Shown here one piece after another: positions 32,320-41,405 of a stretch of DNA of 64,000 bases. This DNA comes from Aeromonas diversa CDC 2478-85 (GTDB lineage Bacteria > Pseudomonadota > Gammaproteobacteria > Enterobacterales > Aeromonadaceae). Every line of letters starts with the position of its first letter. Positions within the stretch are counted from its first letter, which is position 1. The notes below the pieces were generated by a model that was given only the letters and a program-made list of their open reading frames with translations, had not been told where the DNA came from and searched no databases. The DNA lies in assembly GCF_000819805.1 (NCBI RefSeq), contig NZ_CDCE01000029.1:126833-190832 (forward strand), given 5' to 3'. Both the position numbers and the translations under genes were made by a program.

Positions 32320-34848
32320 ATGTCGGCTGCATCCGCGCCCCTGCATCTCTGGGCTCATCTCGGGGCCATCTCTCATCCTCACAAGGCGATGGACGGCCTG
32401 CCGCCGCGTCTTGCCCGAGCGCGTGCTCTGGGGATTGAAGGGGTGGTGGTGCCCGTCTTGTGGCGCCACGTCGCGCCAGACTCTCCTCGTCAGATGGAGT
32501 CTGCGGCAGCCTGGCAACCCTTGTTGCGGCTGTGCCAGACCATCATCGAGAGCGGACTTGCGGTGATCCCGGAGCTGCATCTGGCGGCAGGGATCGGGCA
32601 TGACAGATTATTACCGGATTGGCTGTGGGGATGGGCGGGTGAGCGTCTGCCGGACGACGCCACGCCGGATCTGCTGAAATACTGCGACGCGGATGGGGTC
32701 GGCAGCGCCCTGAGCGTCAGCTGGTGGGGCGAGCCGCTGATCGCCCCCCTGATAAGCCAGTGGTTCTCCCTCTTTGCCGAGCAGCTCTCCCCCCTGGCCC
32801 ATGCCATCCCCCATCTACAGCTGGGGCTGGGGCCGGCCGGGGAGTGGCGTTATCCGCAGCGCGAAGGATGGCCTCTGTTCGGTGCGGCAGGCCTGGCGGC
32901 CCTGCGGCGGGATATGCTTCATCGCCACGGCTCACTGTCCGATTGGCTGTCCGCCTGGCGAGTCCTGTCTTTGCAGGGGGATGCCCTGAGAGCACACCTC
33001 CTGGCGCCAGGTGAGAGTGCCAAGGCCGAGGTGACGCACTGGCTCGAGAGTGGGTTGGCGCAGCAGGGGGCCGGCTGGCTGTCGCACGCCAATAGCCTGT
33101 TACGGGGGCCATGGCAGCACACCACCCTCGGGGTACGCCTGGCCACGGCGCGGCCTCCAGTTGCAAGGCTGGAGGCGATAGGCACCTGGCTCGATCCGGC
33201 CTTGCCTGGCTCCATCCCCAGAGAGCGGCTGCGAGTCTGGCTGGCGGGAGGTGCGACGAGCCAAGCCCTGAGCGACTGGAAAACGGCATGCGAGGCGCGG
33301 GGCATAAGGACTCTGGTCGAGAATCAGGCGCCCCTGCCGGCGGACGATCACCCCTGTTGGGAGCGTTATCGAGACGCCGCCTTGCGTGGAGGCAGGTGTG
33401 AGGGGTGGGTGTGGCGCGATCTGGACCGGCTCGAGGACGTGGCCGAGCGGGTGCGGCATCTGGCCAGGCTGCGCCACACCAAGGGGCAGGGTGAGCACCA
33501 GCGCCGCAAGGAGTTTCGCGTCATGGGCCCGCTGCATCTCAAGGTGGGCAATCAGCGCCATCTGCTCAGCGAGCTGGAGTGGCAGCGTTTCGAGGAGGAG
33601 GTGGCCGTGCTGCGCAGACTCGGCGTCACCGCCATCTCGACCGATATCTGGTGGGGGCTGGTGGAAGGGCGCCAGCCAGGACTCTTCGACTGGAGTTACT
33701 ACGATCGCCTGGTTGAGCTGCTCGAGCGTCAGCAGATGCGCTGGGTACCCATCCTCTCGTTTCATCAGGCCGGCGGCAACGTCAACGACGACTTTACCCA
33801 GACCATACCGCTCTGGCTCTGGGGGGCGTTGCTCGCACGCAACCCTGAACTGGGGTCGGTGCGTGAGCTGCAATATGTGAGTGAGACGGGGGATGCCTCC
33901 ATGGAGTATCTCTCCCTCTGGGCCGATGAGTGGGTGCTGCCCTACTATCGGGCCTTCATGGAGGCGTTTCGTGAACACTACCAAAACCGCGCCGCCTTGA
34001 TGGCCGAGATCAACGTCAGCCTGGGGCCGGCGGGTGAACTGCGCTATCCGAGCTACAACGCGCACGATTGGGGAAACTATCCGAATCGGGGCACCCTGCA
34101 GTGTTATAGCGAGTTGGCGAGGGCCGACTGGTGCCGCCATCTGGCGCGGCGTTATCAGGATATCAGAGTGCTGAACTATACCTTTGGCACTCGCCATGAG
34201 GTGTTTGAGCAGATCCCGCTGCCGCAGGCCGAGACCCTGTTCGAAAACCGGGCTTATCAGTACACCGCCTGGGGGCGCGAATATCTGGGGTGGTATCAGG
34301 ATGCCCTGGTAGGCCACGGCCGGCGGATCATCGCCTGCGCCCTCTCGGTCTTCGCCGGCCAATCCTGGTCAGGTGTGCCCGTTGGCATCAAGATCCCTGG
34401 CATTCACTGGGAGATCGGCGATCCGCAGCAGCCAAGGGTGGCCGAGATCACCGCAGGCCTGCTGCGTCCGCATCCGACCATGGGGCCTCACAATCAGCGA
34501 GAATATGTGCAGCTCCTCGACGCCCTGGTGCCGGCCGAGCAGCGTGGCCGGGTGGTGGTGCATTTTACCTGTCTCGAGATGCAGAACCGCCCCTACGAGG
34601 GCTACTCCCAGGCCGCCGATCTGGTGGGCTGGTTTGCGGCGGCTGCCCATGAGCTGGGGATACGTCTGATGGGGGAAAACGCCCTGGCCGGCGAACTCTT
34701 TAGCGAGAGTGGCTGGGGTCAGATGGAGAAGGCGCTGGCAGACACGCCGGGGTTTGGCGGATTGACGCTGCTGCGCATGCAGCACTTCTTCGATGAGGAC
34801 CGCACCCCTCTCGAACAGTTACAACGCCTCATCACCCGCTTTCAATGA
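32320..34848 (+). CDS. GH14 beta-amylase with duplicated catalytic-type domain
   Basis: This 842-residue protein has no signal peptide. Residues 400-842 match GH14 beta-amylase, which releases maltose from non-reducing ends: DIWWGLVE (442-449), SFHQAGGNVNDD (480-491), GPAGELRYPSY with catalytic acid Glu573, HFTCLEM (748-754) and GENAL with catalytic base Glu786. Residues 1-390 look like a second, diverged GH14 copy: GVVVPVLWRHVAP, LGLGPAGEWRYP with Glu175, and TLVENQAPL with Glu334, but SFHQ and FTCLEM are lost. Usual GH14 enzymes have one domain of about 450-500 residues. The CRP site upstream and the nearby malEFGK operon suggest starch, glycogen or maltodextrin use. Confidence 0.85.
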   Translation: MSAASAPLHLWAHLGAISHPHKAMDGLPPRLARARALGIEGVVVPVLWRHVAPDSPRQMESAAAWQPLLRLCQTIIESGLAVIPELHLAAGIGHDRLLPDWLWGWAGERLPDDATPDLLKYCDADGVGSALSVSWWGEPLIAPLISQWFSLFAEQLSPLAHAIPHLQLGLGPAGEWRYPQREGWPLFGAAGLAALRRDMLHRHGSLSDWLSAWRVLSLQGDALRAHLLAPGESAKAEVTHWLESGLAQQGAGWLSHANSLLRGPWQHTTLGVRLATARPPVARLEAIGTWLDPALPGSIPRERLRVWLAGGATSQALSDWKTACEARGIRTLVENQAPLPADDHPCWERYRDAALRGGRCEGWVWRDLDRLEDVAERVRHLARLRHTKGQGEHQRRKEFRVMGPLHLKVGNQRHLLSELEWQRFEEEVAVLRRLGVTAISTDIWWGLVEGRQPGLFDWSYYDRLVELLERQQMRWVPILSFHQAGGNVNDDFTQTIPLWLWGALLARNPELGSVRELQYVSETGDASMEYLSLWADEWVLPYYRAFMEAFREHYQNRAALMAEINVSLGPAGELRYPSYNAHDWGNYPNRGTLQCYSELARADWCRHLARRYQDIRVLNYTFGTRHEVFEQIPLPQAETLFENRAYQYTAWGREYLGWYQDALVGHGRRIIACALSVFAGQSWSGVPVGIKIPGIHWEIGDPQQPRVAEITAGLLRPHPTMGPHNQREYVQLLDALVPAEQRGRVVVHFTCLEMQNRPYEGYSQAADLVGWFAAAAHELGIRLMGENALAGELFSESGWGQMEKALADTPGFGGLTLLRMQHFFDEDRTPLEQLQRLITRFQ

Positions 34849-34850
34849 AC

Positions 34851-34872
34851 ACACCCCGCCGAGGCGGGGTGT
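34851..34872. terminator. bidirectional terminator (beta-amylase / yejM)
   Basis: ACACCCCGCC pairs with GGCGGGGTGT around a two-base centre, between two converging genes; T-runs are weak. Confidence 0.7.
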
Positions 34873-34875
34873 GGA

Positions 34876-36726
34876 TTATTGGCGGTAGAAGCGGTTGAGC
34901 TCGTTCATCACCTGCACCAGCATGCCCATGTCCGGGTTGGCGTGGTTCAGGGGGGTGTAATCACGTCGGCGCAGCAACTCGAAGTCACCCCGCTTGTCGA
35001 AGTGGGTGATCACATCGCCCTGATAGATGGCGAACTCCTGGCCATCACCGCTCAGTGTCCAGGGCCTTTCCCCTGGCGTGAAGAGTGAGTGACCGCTGGC
35101 ATAGTCCCGGGGGGCGTTACGGACCCCCAGCATCCCCTGCATCAGGGTGGGCGCCAAATCCAGGTGGCTGGTATCCCGGTTAACCACGCTCGGCTGCATG
35201 CCGGGCCAGGCGATCACCAGGGGAACTTGCACCTGATAGGGGGAGAAGTTGTTGCCATAACCCCAGTTGTTGCGCCCGGAATCGTTAAACTCGAGCCCGT
35301 GGTCGGCGGTGATGACCACGACCGTATTGTCGAGCATCCCCCGCTGCTGGAGCCCGGCGGTGATCTGCTCGAGCAGCTGGTCTACGTAGAAGACCGCGTT
35401 CTTGTAGCTGTTCTCGAGCTTCTGGCGATGCTCCTTGCGGTAGGCGGTGGCCGGATTGAACTGTTTCAGGGTCGGTTGGAACGGGCCCTGGAAGCCGGCC
35501 GGTGTCGCATAACTGCCCACCGAGTTGAGGTAGAGCAGGGAGAACCAGGGGCGCTCGCCACTGCGCTCACCCAGCCACTGGCTCCACTGGGCGATCAGGG
35601 CGCCGTCGTCGGACTGGTCGGAGACAAAGACTTGCTTGCGCAGTCCGGAGAGCAGGGTATTGCGATAGAGAGGATCGCCCTTGAGGGGGCCAAACAGGCC
35701 GAACTGATAATCCTGCCGCTGCAACTCGTCAAACAGGAGCGGTGAACGCTTCTCGCGCCCCATGTCGGCCATGTAGTGACCCGGCAGCCCGTAGAACAGA
35801 GTGAACAGGCCGCTGAGGGCACCGTTACCACCGGAGAGGTGGGAGCGGTAGAGCTGGTGCTGATCGGCAAAGCGCTGCAGATTTGGCATGTTGATGTTGT
35901 TGAGCATGTCAAAGCGCAGTGAGTCGACCACCACCACCTGCAGGTTATAGCGCTGCTCGGGGAGCTCGACGCTCAGAGTTCGCAGCGGATAGCGCAGCCG
36001 TTCGCCGCCCTCGCTCTCCTGCTGGCTCTTGGCGGCTTTCTCATACTCGGCCAGATCCAGCCAGCCATGCTTGGCCAGGAAGGTGCGGGCCGTCATGGGG
36101 TAGGAGAGGGGGAAGTTGGCCTTCTGAGCCGTGATGGGCTGATAGAGGGTGGCATCAGCCCAGCTGTTGACCAGGTGGGTCAGCACGAAGCAGGACAGCA
36201 GCAGCACGCCCACCTGATTGCCATACTGGCGGCGTTTGCGCTTGTTGATCTTGCGCCAGGTGTAGGCCGAGAGCAGCAGTTCGACGAGCAACAGGCTGGG
36301 CACGGCGATGAACAGCATGCTCCAGCTGGTGCCCTCCTCGGTCTGGGCCTGCTCCAGTAGCAGCGGCCACATCTGACCGTTGAGGTGAAACTTGAAGAGC
36401 TGGAAGATCTGGGTGTCGAGCAGCAGTAACAGCAGTGCGAGCGTGCTGACCAGCACGGCACTGAAGCGCAGCACCTTCTCTTTGGGCAGCACGAAGCTCA
36501 ACGGGAAGATGGTGAGCAGATAGGTGATAAATCCCAGGAAGGAGAAGTGACCAATCCAGCTGACCACCAGATAGGCAACCCCAAGGGTGGTCGACGGCCA
36601 GGGAATCGCCCCCAGATAGCGGGTAGCAATCAACATGGCCAGCAGAATATTGAAGAAGCAGAACCAATGTCCCCAGGTGATCAGGCGAGAGACATTATCA
36701 CGATAGGGGTTGCCGGTTTCGACCAT
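34876..36726 (-). CDS. yejM: YejM/PbgA inner-membrane protein (DUF3413 plus sulfatase fold)
   Basis: This 616-residue protein has five predicted membrane helices in residues 15-180 (DUF3413: ITWGHWFCFFNILLAMLIAT) and a periplasmic sulfatase/phosphoethanolamine-transferase-like domain from about 245 (LQVVVVDSLRFDMLNNINMP; TVVVITADHGLEFND). In E. coli YejM (PbgA) controls LPS synthesis by binding LPS and LapB; its hydrolase site is not needed. Here the nucleophile position (VDSLRFDML) has Ser-Leu and no classic Cys/Ser-x-Pro-x-Arg motif. yejL lies upstream on the same strand and yejK is divergent, as in E. coli. Confidence 0.92.
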   Translation of the reverse strand: MVETGNPYRDNVSRLITWGHWFCFFNILLAMLIATRYLGAIPWPSTTLGVAYLVVSWIGHFSFLGFITYLLTIFPLSFVLPKEKVLRFSAVLVSTLALLLLLLDTQIFQLFKFHLNGQMWPLLLEQAQTEEGTSWSMLFIAVPSLLLVELLLSAYTWRKINKRKRRQYGNQVGVLLLSCFVLTHLVNSWADATLYQPITAQKANFPLSYPMTARTFLAKHGWLDLAEYEKAAKSQQESEGGERLRYPLRTLSVELPEQRYNLQVVVVDSLRFDMLNNINMPNLQRFADQHQLYRSHLSGGNGALSGLFTLFYGLPGHYMADMGREKRSPLLFDELQRQDYQFGLFGPLKGDPLYRNTLLSGLRKQVFVSDQSDDGALIAQWSQWLGERSGERPWFSLLYLNSVGSYATPAGFQGPFQPTLKQFNPATAYRKEHRQKLENSYKNAVFYVDQLLEQITAGLQQRGMLDNTVVVITADHGLEFNDSGRNNWGYGNNFSPYQVQVPLVIAWPGMQPSVVNRDTSHLDLAPTLMQGMLGVRNAPRDYASGHSLFTPGERPWTLSGDGQEFAIYQGDVITHFDKRGDFELLRRRDYTPLNHANPDMGMLVQVMNELNRFYRQ

Positions 36727-36765
36727 ACTCGTCCATCAGGTTCAGGTTGGAAACGGACCGGATAC

Positions 36766-36993
36766 TCAGTGAGGCTGGTTGCCTTTGTCCACGGAGGCGG
36801 TCAGGGCCTGCACGAACTTCTCGGCGATGGCCTGGCGCTGTGCCTGGGGCAGTTCGTTGATGATGTTGGTGGCGAGATTGCCCAGCACCATGAGGCTGAG
36901 ATCCACCGGCGCCTTGCTCTGTTCCAGCACGGCGATGAGCTCGTTCATCAGGGCGTCAAACTGCTCGTTTTTGTACTTTGATACGATGGGCAT
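36766..36993 (-). CDS. yejL: YejL family protein (DUF1414)
   Basis: This 75-residue protein starts [20 protein letters not shown], with length equal to E. coli YejL and the typical [16 protein letters not shown] core. Function is unknown. The start at 36993 matches the family; an in-frame ATG at 37017 is not needed. It is transcribed with yejM, 39 bases upstream of it. Confidence 0.9.
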   Translation of the reverse strand: MPIVSKYKNEQFDALMNELIAVLEQSKAPVDLSLMVLGNLATNIINELPQAQRQAIAEKFVQALTASVDKGNQPH

Positions 36994-37066
36994 AATCTTG
37001 GATTCATCTCGGTTCAAAGCGCCTTATAATACCCCACCCTCTTGGCTAACACTATGGCTTTGTGAC

Positions 37067-38086
37067 ATGAGTCTCGATATCGACAAGATCATTCTTCACT
37101 CCCTGCGACTGGACGCCGAAGGCCGTCCCCAGGCGGATTCCCATTCCCAATTGCTGGCGGTGGACGATGCCGTACAGGGTCTGATGGCAGAGCTGCACCG
37201 CATCTACAACGGCAAGGGGGGCAAGGGCTTTGGTTACTTCGCCGAGCCGTCCGACGGGGAGGAGAGCCCGGATCTCCGTTTTCGCGATGGGCTGACTGCC
37301 CTGCGTCAGGGGTCGCTCGATTTTGTGCCCTTCTCCGAGCAGCTGACCAACCAGCTGGTTGAGACCCTGGTCCGGCACGGTCTCGATGAGCACGGCGTGC
37401 TGCTGGTGGCGCGCTATCAGTATGTGGGGGTCGACTATCTGCTGCTGGCCCTGCTCGACAGCAAGGAGAGCGTGACCGTGAGCGATACCCTGGAGCTGCG
37501 CCACATCCAGTATCTCGATATCGGCAAGATGAATCTGGTCGCCCGGGTCGATCTCACCGAGTGGCAGACCCAGAGCGATTCGCGCCGTTATGTCACCTTC
37601 AGCAAGGGGCGGGTGGGCCGTAAACTCGGCGATCTCTTCATCGAGTTGTTTGGTATCCGCGAGGGGATGGATCCCAAGATGCAGAACAAGGGGCTGCTGC
37701 AGGCCGTCGAGCAGTATTGCGAGACCAGGCAGCTGCCCGCCGAGGAGAGCCGCGAATACAAGAAGCAGGTATTCAAGTATTGCAGCGAGCAGGCCAGTGC
37801 CGGTGAAGAGATAGAGCTGCGCGAGCTGTCGGCCGAGTTGCCCGCCAAAGATGATCTCGACTTCTATAGCTTCGTCGGGGACGAGTACCAGCTCGAGGAG
37901 CGTTTCCCGGTCGATCGCAGCACCCTGCGCGGCCTGACCAAGTTTGTCGGCTCAGGCGGCGGCCTGACCATGAGCTTCGATCAGAAGCTGCTCGGCAGCC
38001 GCGTCTTCTACGATCCCGATACCGACACCCTGACCGTCAAAGGGGTTCCCCCCAATCTCAAGGACCAGCTGCTGCGCCATAGTTGA
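37067..38086 (+). CDS. yejK: nucleoid-associated protein YejK (NdpA)
   Basis: This 339-residue nucleoid protein of the YejK/NdpA family starts MSLDIDKIILHSLRLDAEGR. Characteristic stretches include YFAEPSDGEESPDLRFRDGL and KGRVGRKLGDLFIELFG. The family binds DNA or associates with topoisomerase/nucleoid; the exact role is unclear. It is divergent from yejL, with a TATAAT at 37025-37030 likely serving as its -10. It is closed by a strong terminator at 38114. Confidence 0.93.
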   Translation: MSLDIDKIILHSLRLDAEGRPQADSHSQLLAVDDAVQGLMAELHRIYNGKGGKGFGYFAEPSDGEESPDLRFRDGLTALRQGSLDFVPFSEQLTNQLVETLVRHGLDEHGVLLVARYQYVGVDYLLLALLDSKESVTVSDTLELRHIQYLDIGKMNLVARVDLTEWQTQSDSRRYVTFSKGRVGRKLGDLFIELFGIREGMDPKMQNKGLLQAVEQYCETRQLPAEESREYKKQVFKYCSEQASAGEEIELRELSAELPAKDDLDFYSFVGDEYQLEERFPVDRSTLRGLTKFVGSGGGLTMSFDQKLLGSRVFYDPDTDTLTVKGVPPNLKDQLLRHS

Positions 38087-38113
38087 TGACGTGATCATTA
38101 TCACAAATATATT

Positions 38114-38138
38114 AAAAGCCCCCGTCTGGGGGCTTTTT
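38114..38138 (+). terminator. intrinsic terminator of yejK
   Basis: AAAAGCCCCC pairs with GGGGGCTTTT around GTCT, followed by T. Confidence 0.9.
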
Positions 38139-38208
38139 CATCGTGGCGGCGGCAGGAGTTGGAAATTCATCAGCGGCTTTTAGTAACAAAATACGCTCCG
38201 CGCACATC

Positions 38209-38222
38209 TGAAAGGGTTTTCA
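38209..38222 (+). promoter_or_regulatory. mal operator O1 (TGAAA-N4-TTTCA)
   Basis: TGAAA-GGGT-TTTCA is the first of three inverted repeats with the same arms upstream of malE. Such short symmetrical operators are typical of LacI-family repressors. No MalT box was seen in this region. Confidence 0.6.
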
Positions 38223-38228
38223 TTTATT

Positions 38229-38242
38229 TGAAAGCCCTTTCA
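38229..38242 (+). promoter_or_regulatory. mal operator O2 (TGAAA-N4-TTTCA)
   Basis: TGAAA-GCCC-TTTCA lies exactly 20 bases (about two helical turns) after O1, so proteins on O1 and O2 would share one DNA face. Confidence 0.6.
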
Positions 38243-38328
38243 TTGCTGTGGCTAAATTTCACTATGGTAATTATTTTTCATGTTTCATTTTGTTACGTGA
38301 GATCCCTGTCACGATATCGGGCTGCTGT

Positions 38329-38342
38329 TGAAAATGCTTTCA
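38329..38342 (+). promoter_or_regulatory. mal operator O3 (TGAAA-N4-TTTCA)
   Basis: TGAAA-ATGC-TTTCA lies exactly 100 bases after O2, about 9.5 turns, which would allow looping. It lies 41 bases upstream of the putative CRP site. Confidence 0.6.
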
Positions 38343-38382
38343 TAAGTTATTGGAAGAAAAGACGTAATTGCATTTCAAAAAA

Positions 38383-38425
38383 TGCGAGTTGCGTCATGTG
38401 AGCCAAAATAGGCATCGGCTACTAT
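38383..38425 (+). promoter_or_regulatory. putative CRP-dependent malE promoter
   Basis: TGCGA-GTTGCG-TCATG (38383-38398) matches the CRP core with three mismatches, and TACTAT (38420-38425) is a good -10 without a -35. If transcription starts seven bases after the -10, the CRP site is centred at -41.5, the class II position. The rest of 38138-38491 holds the three operators and no gene. Confidence 0.5.
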
Positions 38426-38491
38426 GAGCCCCGCACACACAGTTATTTACAGCGTTGACACTCTTCGCTGTCCCACGACAAGGAAAGGCTC

Positions 38492-39673
38492 ATGAAAAAG
38501 AAATTGCTCTCCTCCCTGATTGCTCTGGCCACCCTGGGTGTTGCCGGTACTGCTTCTGCCGCCATCGAAGAGGGTCAGCTGACCATCTGGATCAACGGCG
38601 ACAAGGGCTATAACGGCCTGGCCGAGATCGGCAAGAAGTTCGAGGCCGAGACCGGTGTCAAGGTGACCGTGGCTCACCCGGATCAGGTAGAAGTGAAGTT
38701 CCAGCAAGCCGCCTCCACCGGCAACGGTCCGGACATCTTCTTCTGGGCTCACGACCGTTACGGTGAGTGGGTCAAGGCCGGTCTGCTGGTGCCTGTCACC
38801 CCGAGCGATGCCGAGAAGGCCAAGTTTGAACAATTCGCCTGGGATGCCATGACCGTGGATGGCAAGACTTACGGCTACCCGGTCGCCGTCGAAGCCGTGA
38901 GCCTGATTTACAACAAGGATCTGCTGCCCGAGCCGCCCAAGACCTTCGAAGAGATCGCCCAGATCGACGAGAAGATGAAGAAAGATGGCAAGCGCGCCAT
39001 CATGTGGGCCTATGACACCCCCTACTTCAGCTACCCGCTGGTGGCCGCCAACGGTGGTTACGCCTTCAAGAAGACCGCCACCGGTTATGACGTGAAAGAC
39101 ACCGGCGTGGCCAATGCAGGCGCCAAGGCGGGCGTGAAGTACATCTCCGAGATGATCAAGAACGGTCACCTGGAGAAGGGCATCGACTACGGTGTGATGG
39201 ACGCCAAGTTCAACAAGGGCGAAGTGGCCATGATGATCAACGGTCCTTGGGCCTGGAGCAACCTGGACAAGACCGGCATGAAGTATGGCGTGGCGCCGCT
39301 GCCGACCCTGAACGGCAAGCCGGCCAAGGCCTTCGTGGGCGTGCTGGGTGCCACCATCAACGCCGCCAGCCCGAACAAGGACCTGGCCATCGAGTTCCTC
39401 GAGAACTACCTGCTGACCGATGGCGGTCTGGCGCCGGTGAATGCCGACAAGCCCCTGGGCGCCGTGGCGCTGAAGTCCTTCCAGAAGACGCTGGAGAGCG
39501 ATGCCCGCATCAAGGCCACCATGGCCAATGCCCAGGCAGGCGAGCCGATGCCGTCCGTTCCGGAGATGAGCCGCTTCTGGTCTTCCTTCGAGACCGCACT
39601 GAAGAACGTGACCTCCGGTCGTCAGGGTGTTGATGAGGCCCTGGATACTGCTGCCAAGCGTATCGTTCAGTAA
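38492..39673 (+). CDS. malE: maltose/maltodextrin-binding periplasmic protein MalE
   Basis: This 393-residue substrate-binding protein has signal peptide [23 protein letters not shown] and a mature start [20 protein letters not shown] that closely follows E. coli MalE. Ligand-cleft regions are visible in [20 protein letters not shown] and [14 protein letters not shown]. It delivers maltose and maltodextrins to MalFGK2. It is the first gene of malEFGK, preceded by AAGGAAAGG and by the operator region described above, and followed by a stable stem-loop before malF. Confidence 0.96.
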   Translation: MKKKLLSSLIALATLGVAGTASAAIEEGQLTIWINGDKGYNGLAEIGKKFEAETGVKVTVAHPDQVEVKFQQAASTGNGPDIFFWAHDRYGEWVKAGLLVPVTPSDAEKAKFEQFAWDAMTVDGKTYGYPVAVEAVSLIYNKDLLPEPPKTFEEIAQIDEKMKKDGKRAIMWAYDTPYFSYPLVAANGGYAFKKTATGYDVKDTGVANAGAKAGVKYISEMIKNGHLEKGIDYGVMDAKFNKGEVAMMINGPWAWSNLDKTGMKYGVAPLPTLNGKPAKAFVGVLGATINAASPNKDLAIEFLENYLLTDGGLAPVNADKPLGAVALKSFQKTLESDARIKATMANAQAGEPMPSVPEMSRFWSSFETALKNVTSGRQGVDEALDTAAKRIVQ

Positions 39674-39685
39674 TTGCACCACCCA

Positions 39686-39708
39686 GCGGGAGGCCAAGCG
39701 CCTCCCGC
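39686..39708 (+). repeat. malE-malF intergenic stem-loop
   Basis: GCGGGAGGC pairs with GCCTCCCGC around CAAGC, 13 bases after the malE stop. It lacks a T-run. Such a structure likely protects malE mRNA or causes partial termination, so that MalE exceeds MalF, as REP elements do in E. coli. Confidence 0.6.
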
Positions 39709-39745
39709 ACTCTCTACTCTCTTGGCGTTATAAAGGTTAATTGGC

Positions 39746-41395
39746 ATGGAAGTAGTACCTTCTATCGAATCCTATGCCGGTCCGAAGAAAGACAAGTATG
39801 TCTGGCTGAAGTGGACCATGGCGGCGCTGGTCGCCGTCCTCAATGGTTATGCGGCAGTCATGATGTACGCCAGCGGTGAGTGGGTATTTGCCCTGCTCGA
39901 CCTGGTGGTCGTCTCTGTCGGACTTTATGTCTTCATGAACAAGAAGACCTATGCCCACCGCTACATTTTCCCCGGTGTGGCTGGCATGGTTGTTTTTATC
40001 ATCTTCCCTCTTGCCTACACGATCGGCATCGCCTTCACCAACTACTCGGGCGCTAACCTCCTCTCCATGGAGCAGGCTCGGGAGTATCACCTTAAAAAAA
40101 CCTACAAGGTGCAGGGCGGTGAGTACGATTTCACCCTGGTTAGTGGTGAAAACAATCAGTTTCAGCTGCTGCTGAAACAGGGAGACCAAGCCTTTATCAG
40201 CCATCCGCTGAGCCTGATGGATAACAAGACGCTGGATCTGGCCACCAAACAGGGCGTCGCCGCCGGCGAAGCCAAAGAGGTGTCTCTGCAGCCGGTGACC
40301 GATGAGGTGACCGCAGCGGCAGCCCCGATCCGCGAGATTGTGGGCCATCGCAGCGATCTTAACCGTCTTAACCTGCGTCTGCCGGACGGCGTCATGCTGA
40401 CCATGAGCAGCCTGCGCAAGTTCGCGGCTCAAAAGAGCCAATACAGCCGTTTGACCGACGGCGCCGTGCTCAAATCCGGCGTGGTCATCAAGGATGGCAA
40501 CCTGCTGCGCGACAACCAGAGCGGTCAGCTGATGCTGCCCAACCAGGAGACAGGTTTCTACCAGTACATCGATGAACAGGGTCAGTTTGTCGGCAAGAGC
40601 GTCGCACCCGGTTTCGTGGTCGCCGTGGGCTGGAAGAACTTTGCCCGTATCGTCACGGATCCGGGTATCCAGGGACCCTTCCTGCAGATCTTCATCTGGA
40701 CCGTCATCTTCTCCGCCTGCTCGGTCGCCTTCACCCTGGCCATCGGTATGGTGCTGGCCTGTCTGGTGCAGTGGGAAGAGCTCAAGGGACGCGGCTTCTA
40801 TCGGGTCATGCTGATCCTGCCCTATGCGATCCCGGCGTTCATCTCGATCCTGGTGTTCAAGGGCTTGTTCAACCAGAACTTCGGTGAGATCAACCTCTTC
40901 CTCGAGGCGGCCTTCGGCATCAAGCCGGACTGGTACACCAGTCCCATGCTGGCCAAGACCATGATCCTCATCGTCAACACCTGGCTGGGTTACCCCTACA
41001 TGATGATCCTCTGCATGGGTCTGCTCAAGGCCATCCCGGAAGACCTCTACGAGGCCTCCGCCATGGACGGAGCCGGTCCGGTGCAGAACTTCTTCAAGAT
41101 CACGGTACCCCTGTTGATGAAGCCGTTGACCCCCCTGCTGATTGCGTCGTTCGCCTTCAACTTCAACAACTTCGTGCTGATCCAGCTGCTCACCAACGGG
41201 GCGCCGGACATCATAGGTGCCACCACCCCGGCCGGGACCACGGATCTATTGGTGAGCTACACCTACCGGATCGCGTTCCAGGGGTCGGGCGGTCAGGACT
41301 ACGGTCTGGCCAGCGCCATCGCTACCGCCATCTTCCTGATTGTCGGTGCACTGGCCCTGCTCAACCTGAAGCTGACCAAAGCGGACAAGATCTAA
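39746..41395 (+). CDS. malF: maltose ABC transporter permease MalF
   Basis: This 549-residue inner-membrane permease has N-terminal membrane helices ([20 protein letters not shown]), the large periplasmic P2 loop typical of MalF (about residues 100-285), and a C-terminal permease core with the coupling EAA motif [20 protein letters not shown]. It is somewhat longer than E. coli MalF (514), mainly in the P2 region. It pairs with MalG and two MalK. It has a good start context and is followed by malG after ten bases. Confidence 0.95.
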   Translation: MEVVPSIESYAGPKKDKYVWLKWTMAALVAVLNGYAAVMMYASGEWVFALLDLVVVSVGLYVFMNKKTYAHRYIFPGVAGMVVFIIFPLAYTIGIAFTNYSGANLLSMEQAREYHLKKTYKVQGGEYDFTLVSGENNQFQLLLKQGDQAFISHPLSLMDNKTLDLATKQGVAAGEAKEVSLQPVTDEVTAAAAPIREIVGHRSDLNRLNLRLPDGVMLTMSSLRKFAAQKSQYSRLTDGAVLKSGVVIKDGNLLRDNQSGQLMLPNQETGFYQYIDEQGQFVGKSVAPGFVVAVGWKNFARIVTDPGIQGPFLQIFIWTVIFSACSVAFTLAIGMVLACLVQWEELKGRGFYRVMLILPYAIPAFISILVFKGLFNQNFGEINLFLEAAFGIKPDWYTSPMLAKTMILIVNTWLGYPYMMILCMGLLKAIPEDLYEASAMDGAGPVQNFFKITVPLLMKPLTPLLIASFAFNFNNFVLIQLLTNGAPDIIGATTPAGTTDLLVSYTYRIAFQGSGGQDYGLASAIATAIFLIVGALALLNLKLTKADKI

Positions 41396-41405
41396 GGAGA
41401 GACCC

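Noticed and set aside
38296..38313. CGTGA-N8-TCACG as a CRP site upstream of malE
   Set aside because: The spacer is eight bases and not six, which does not fit CRP; it could still be another operator.
38159..38401. 80-codon frame upstream of malE
   Set aside because: It covers the mal operators, is AT-rich, has no ribosome site and no protein-like pattern.
38455..38460. TTGACA as the -35 of malE
   Set aside because: No -10 hexamer lies 16-18 bases downstream, and it is too close to the start codon.
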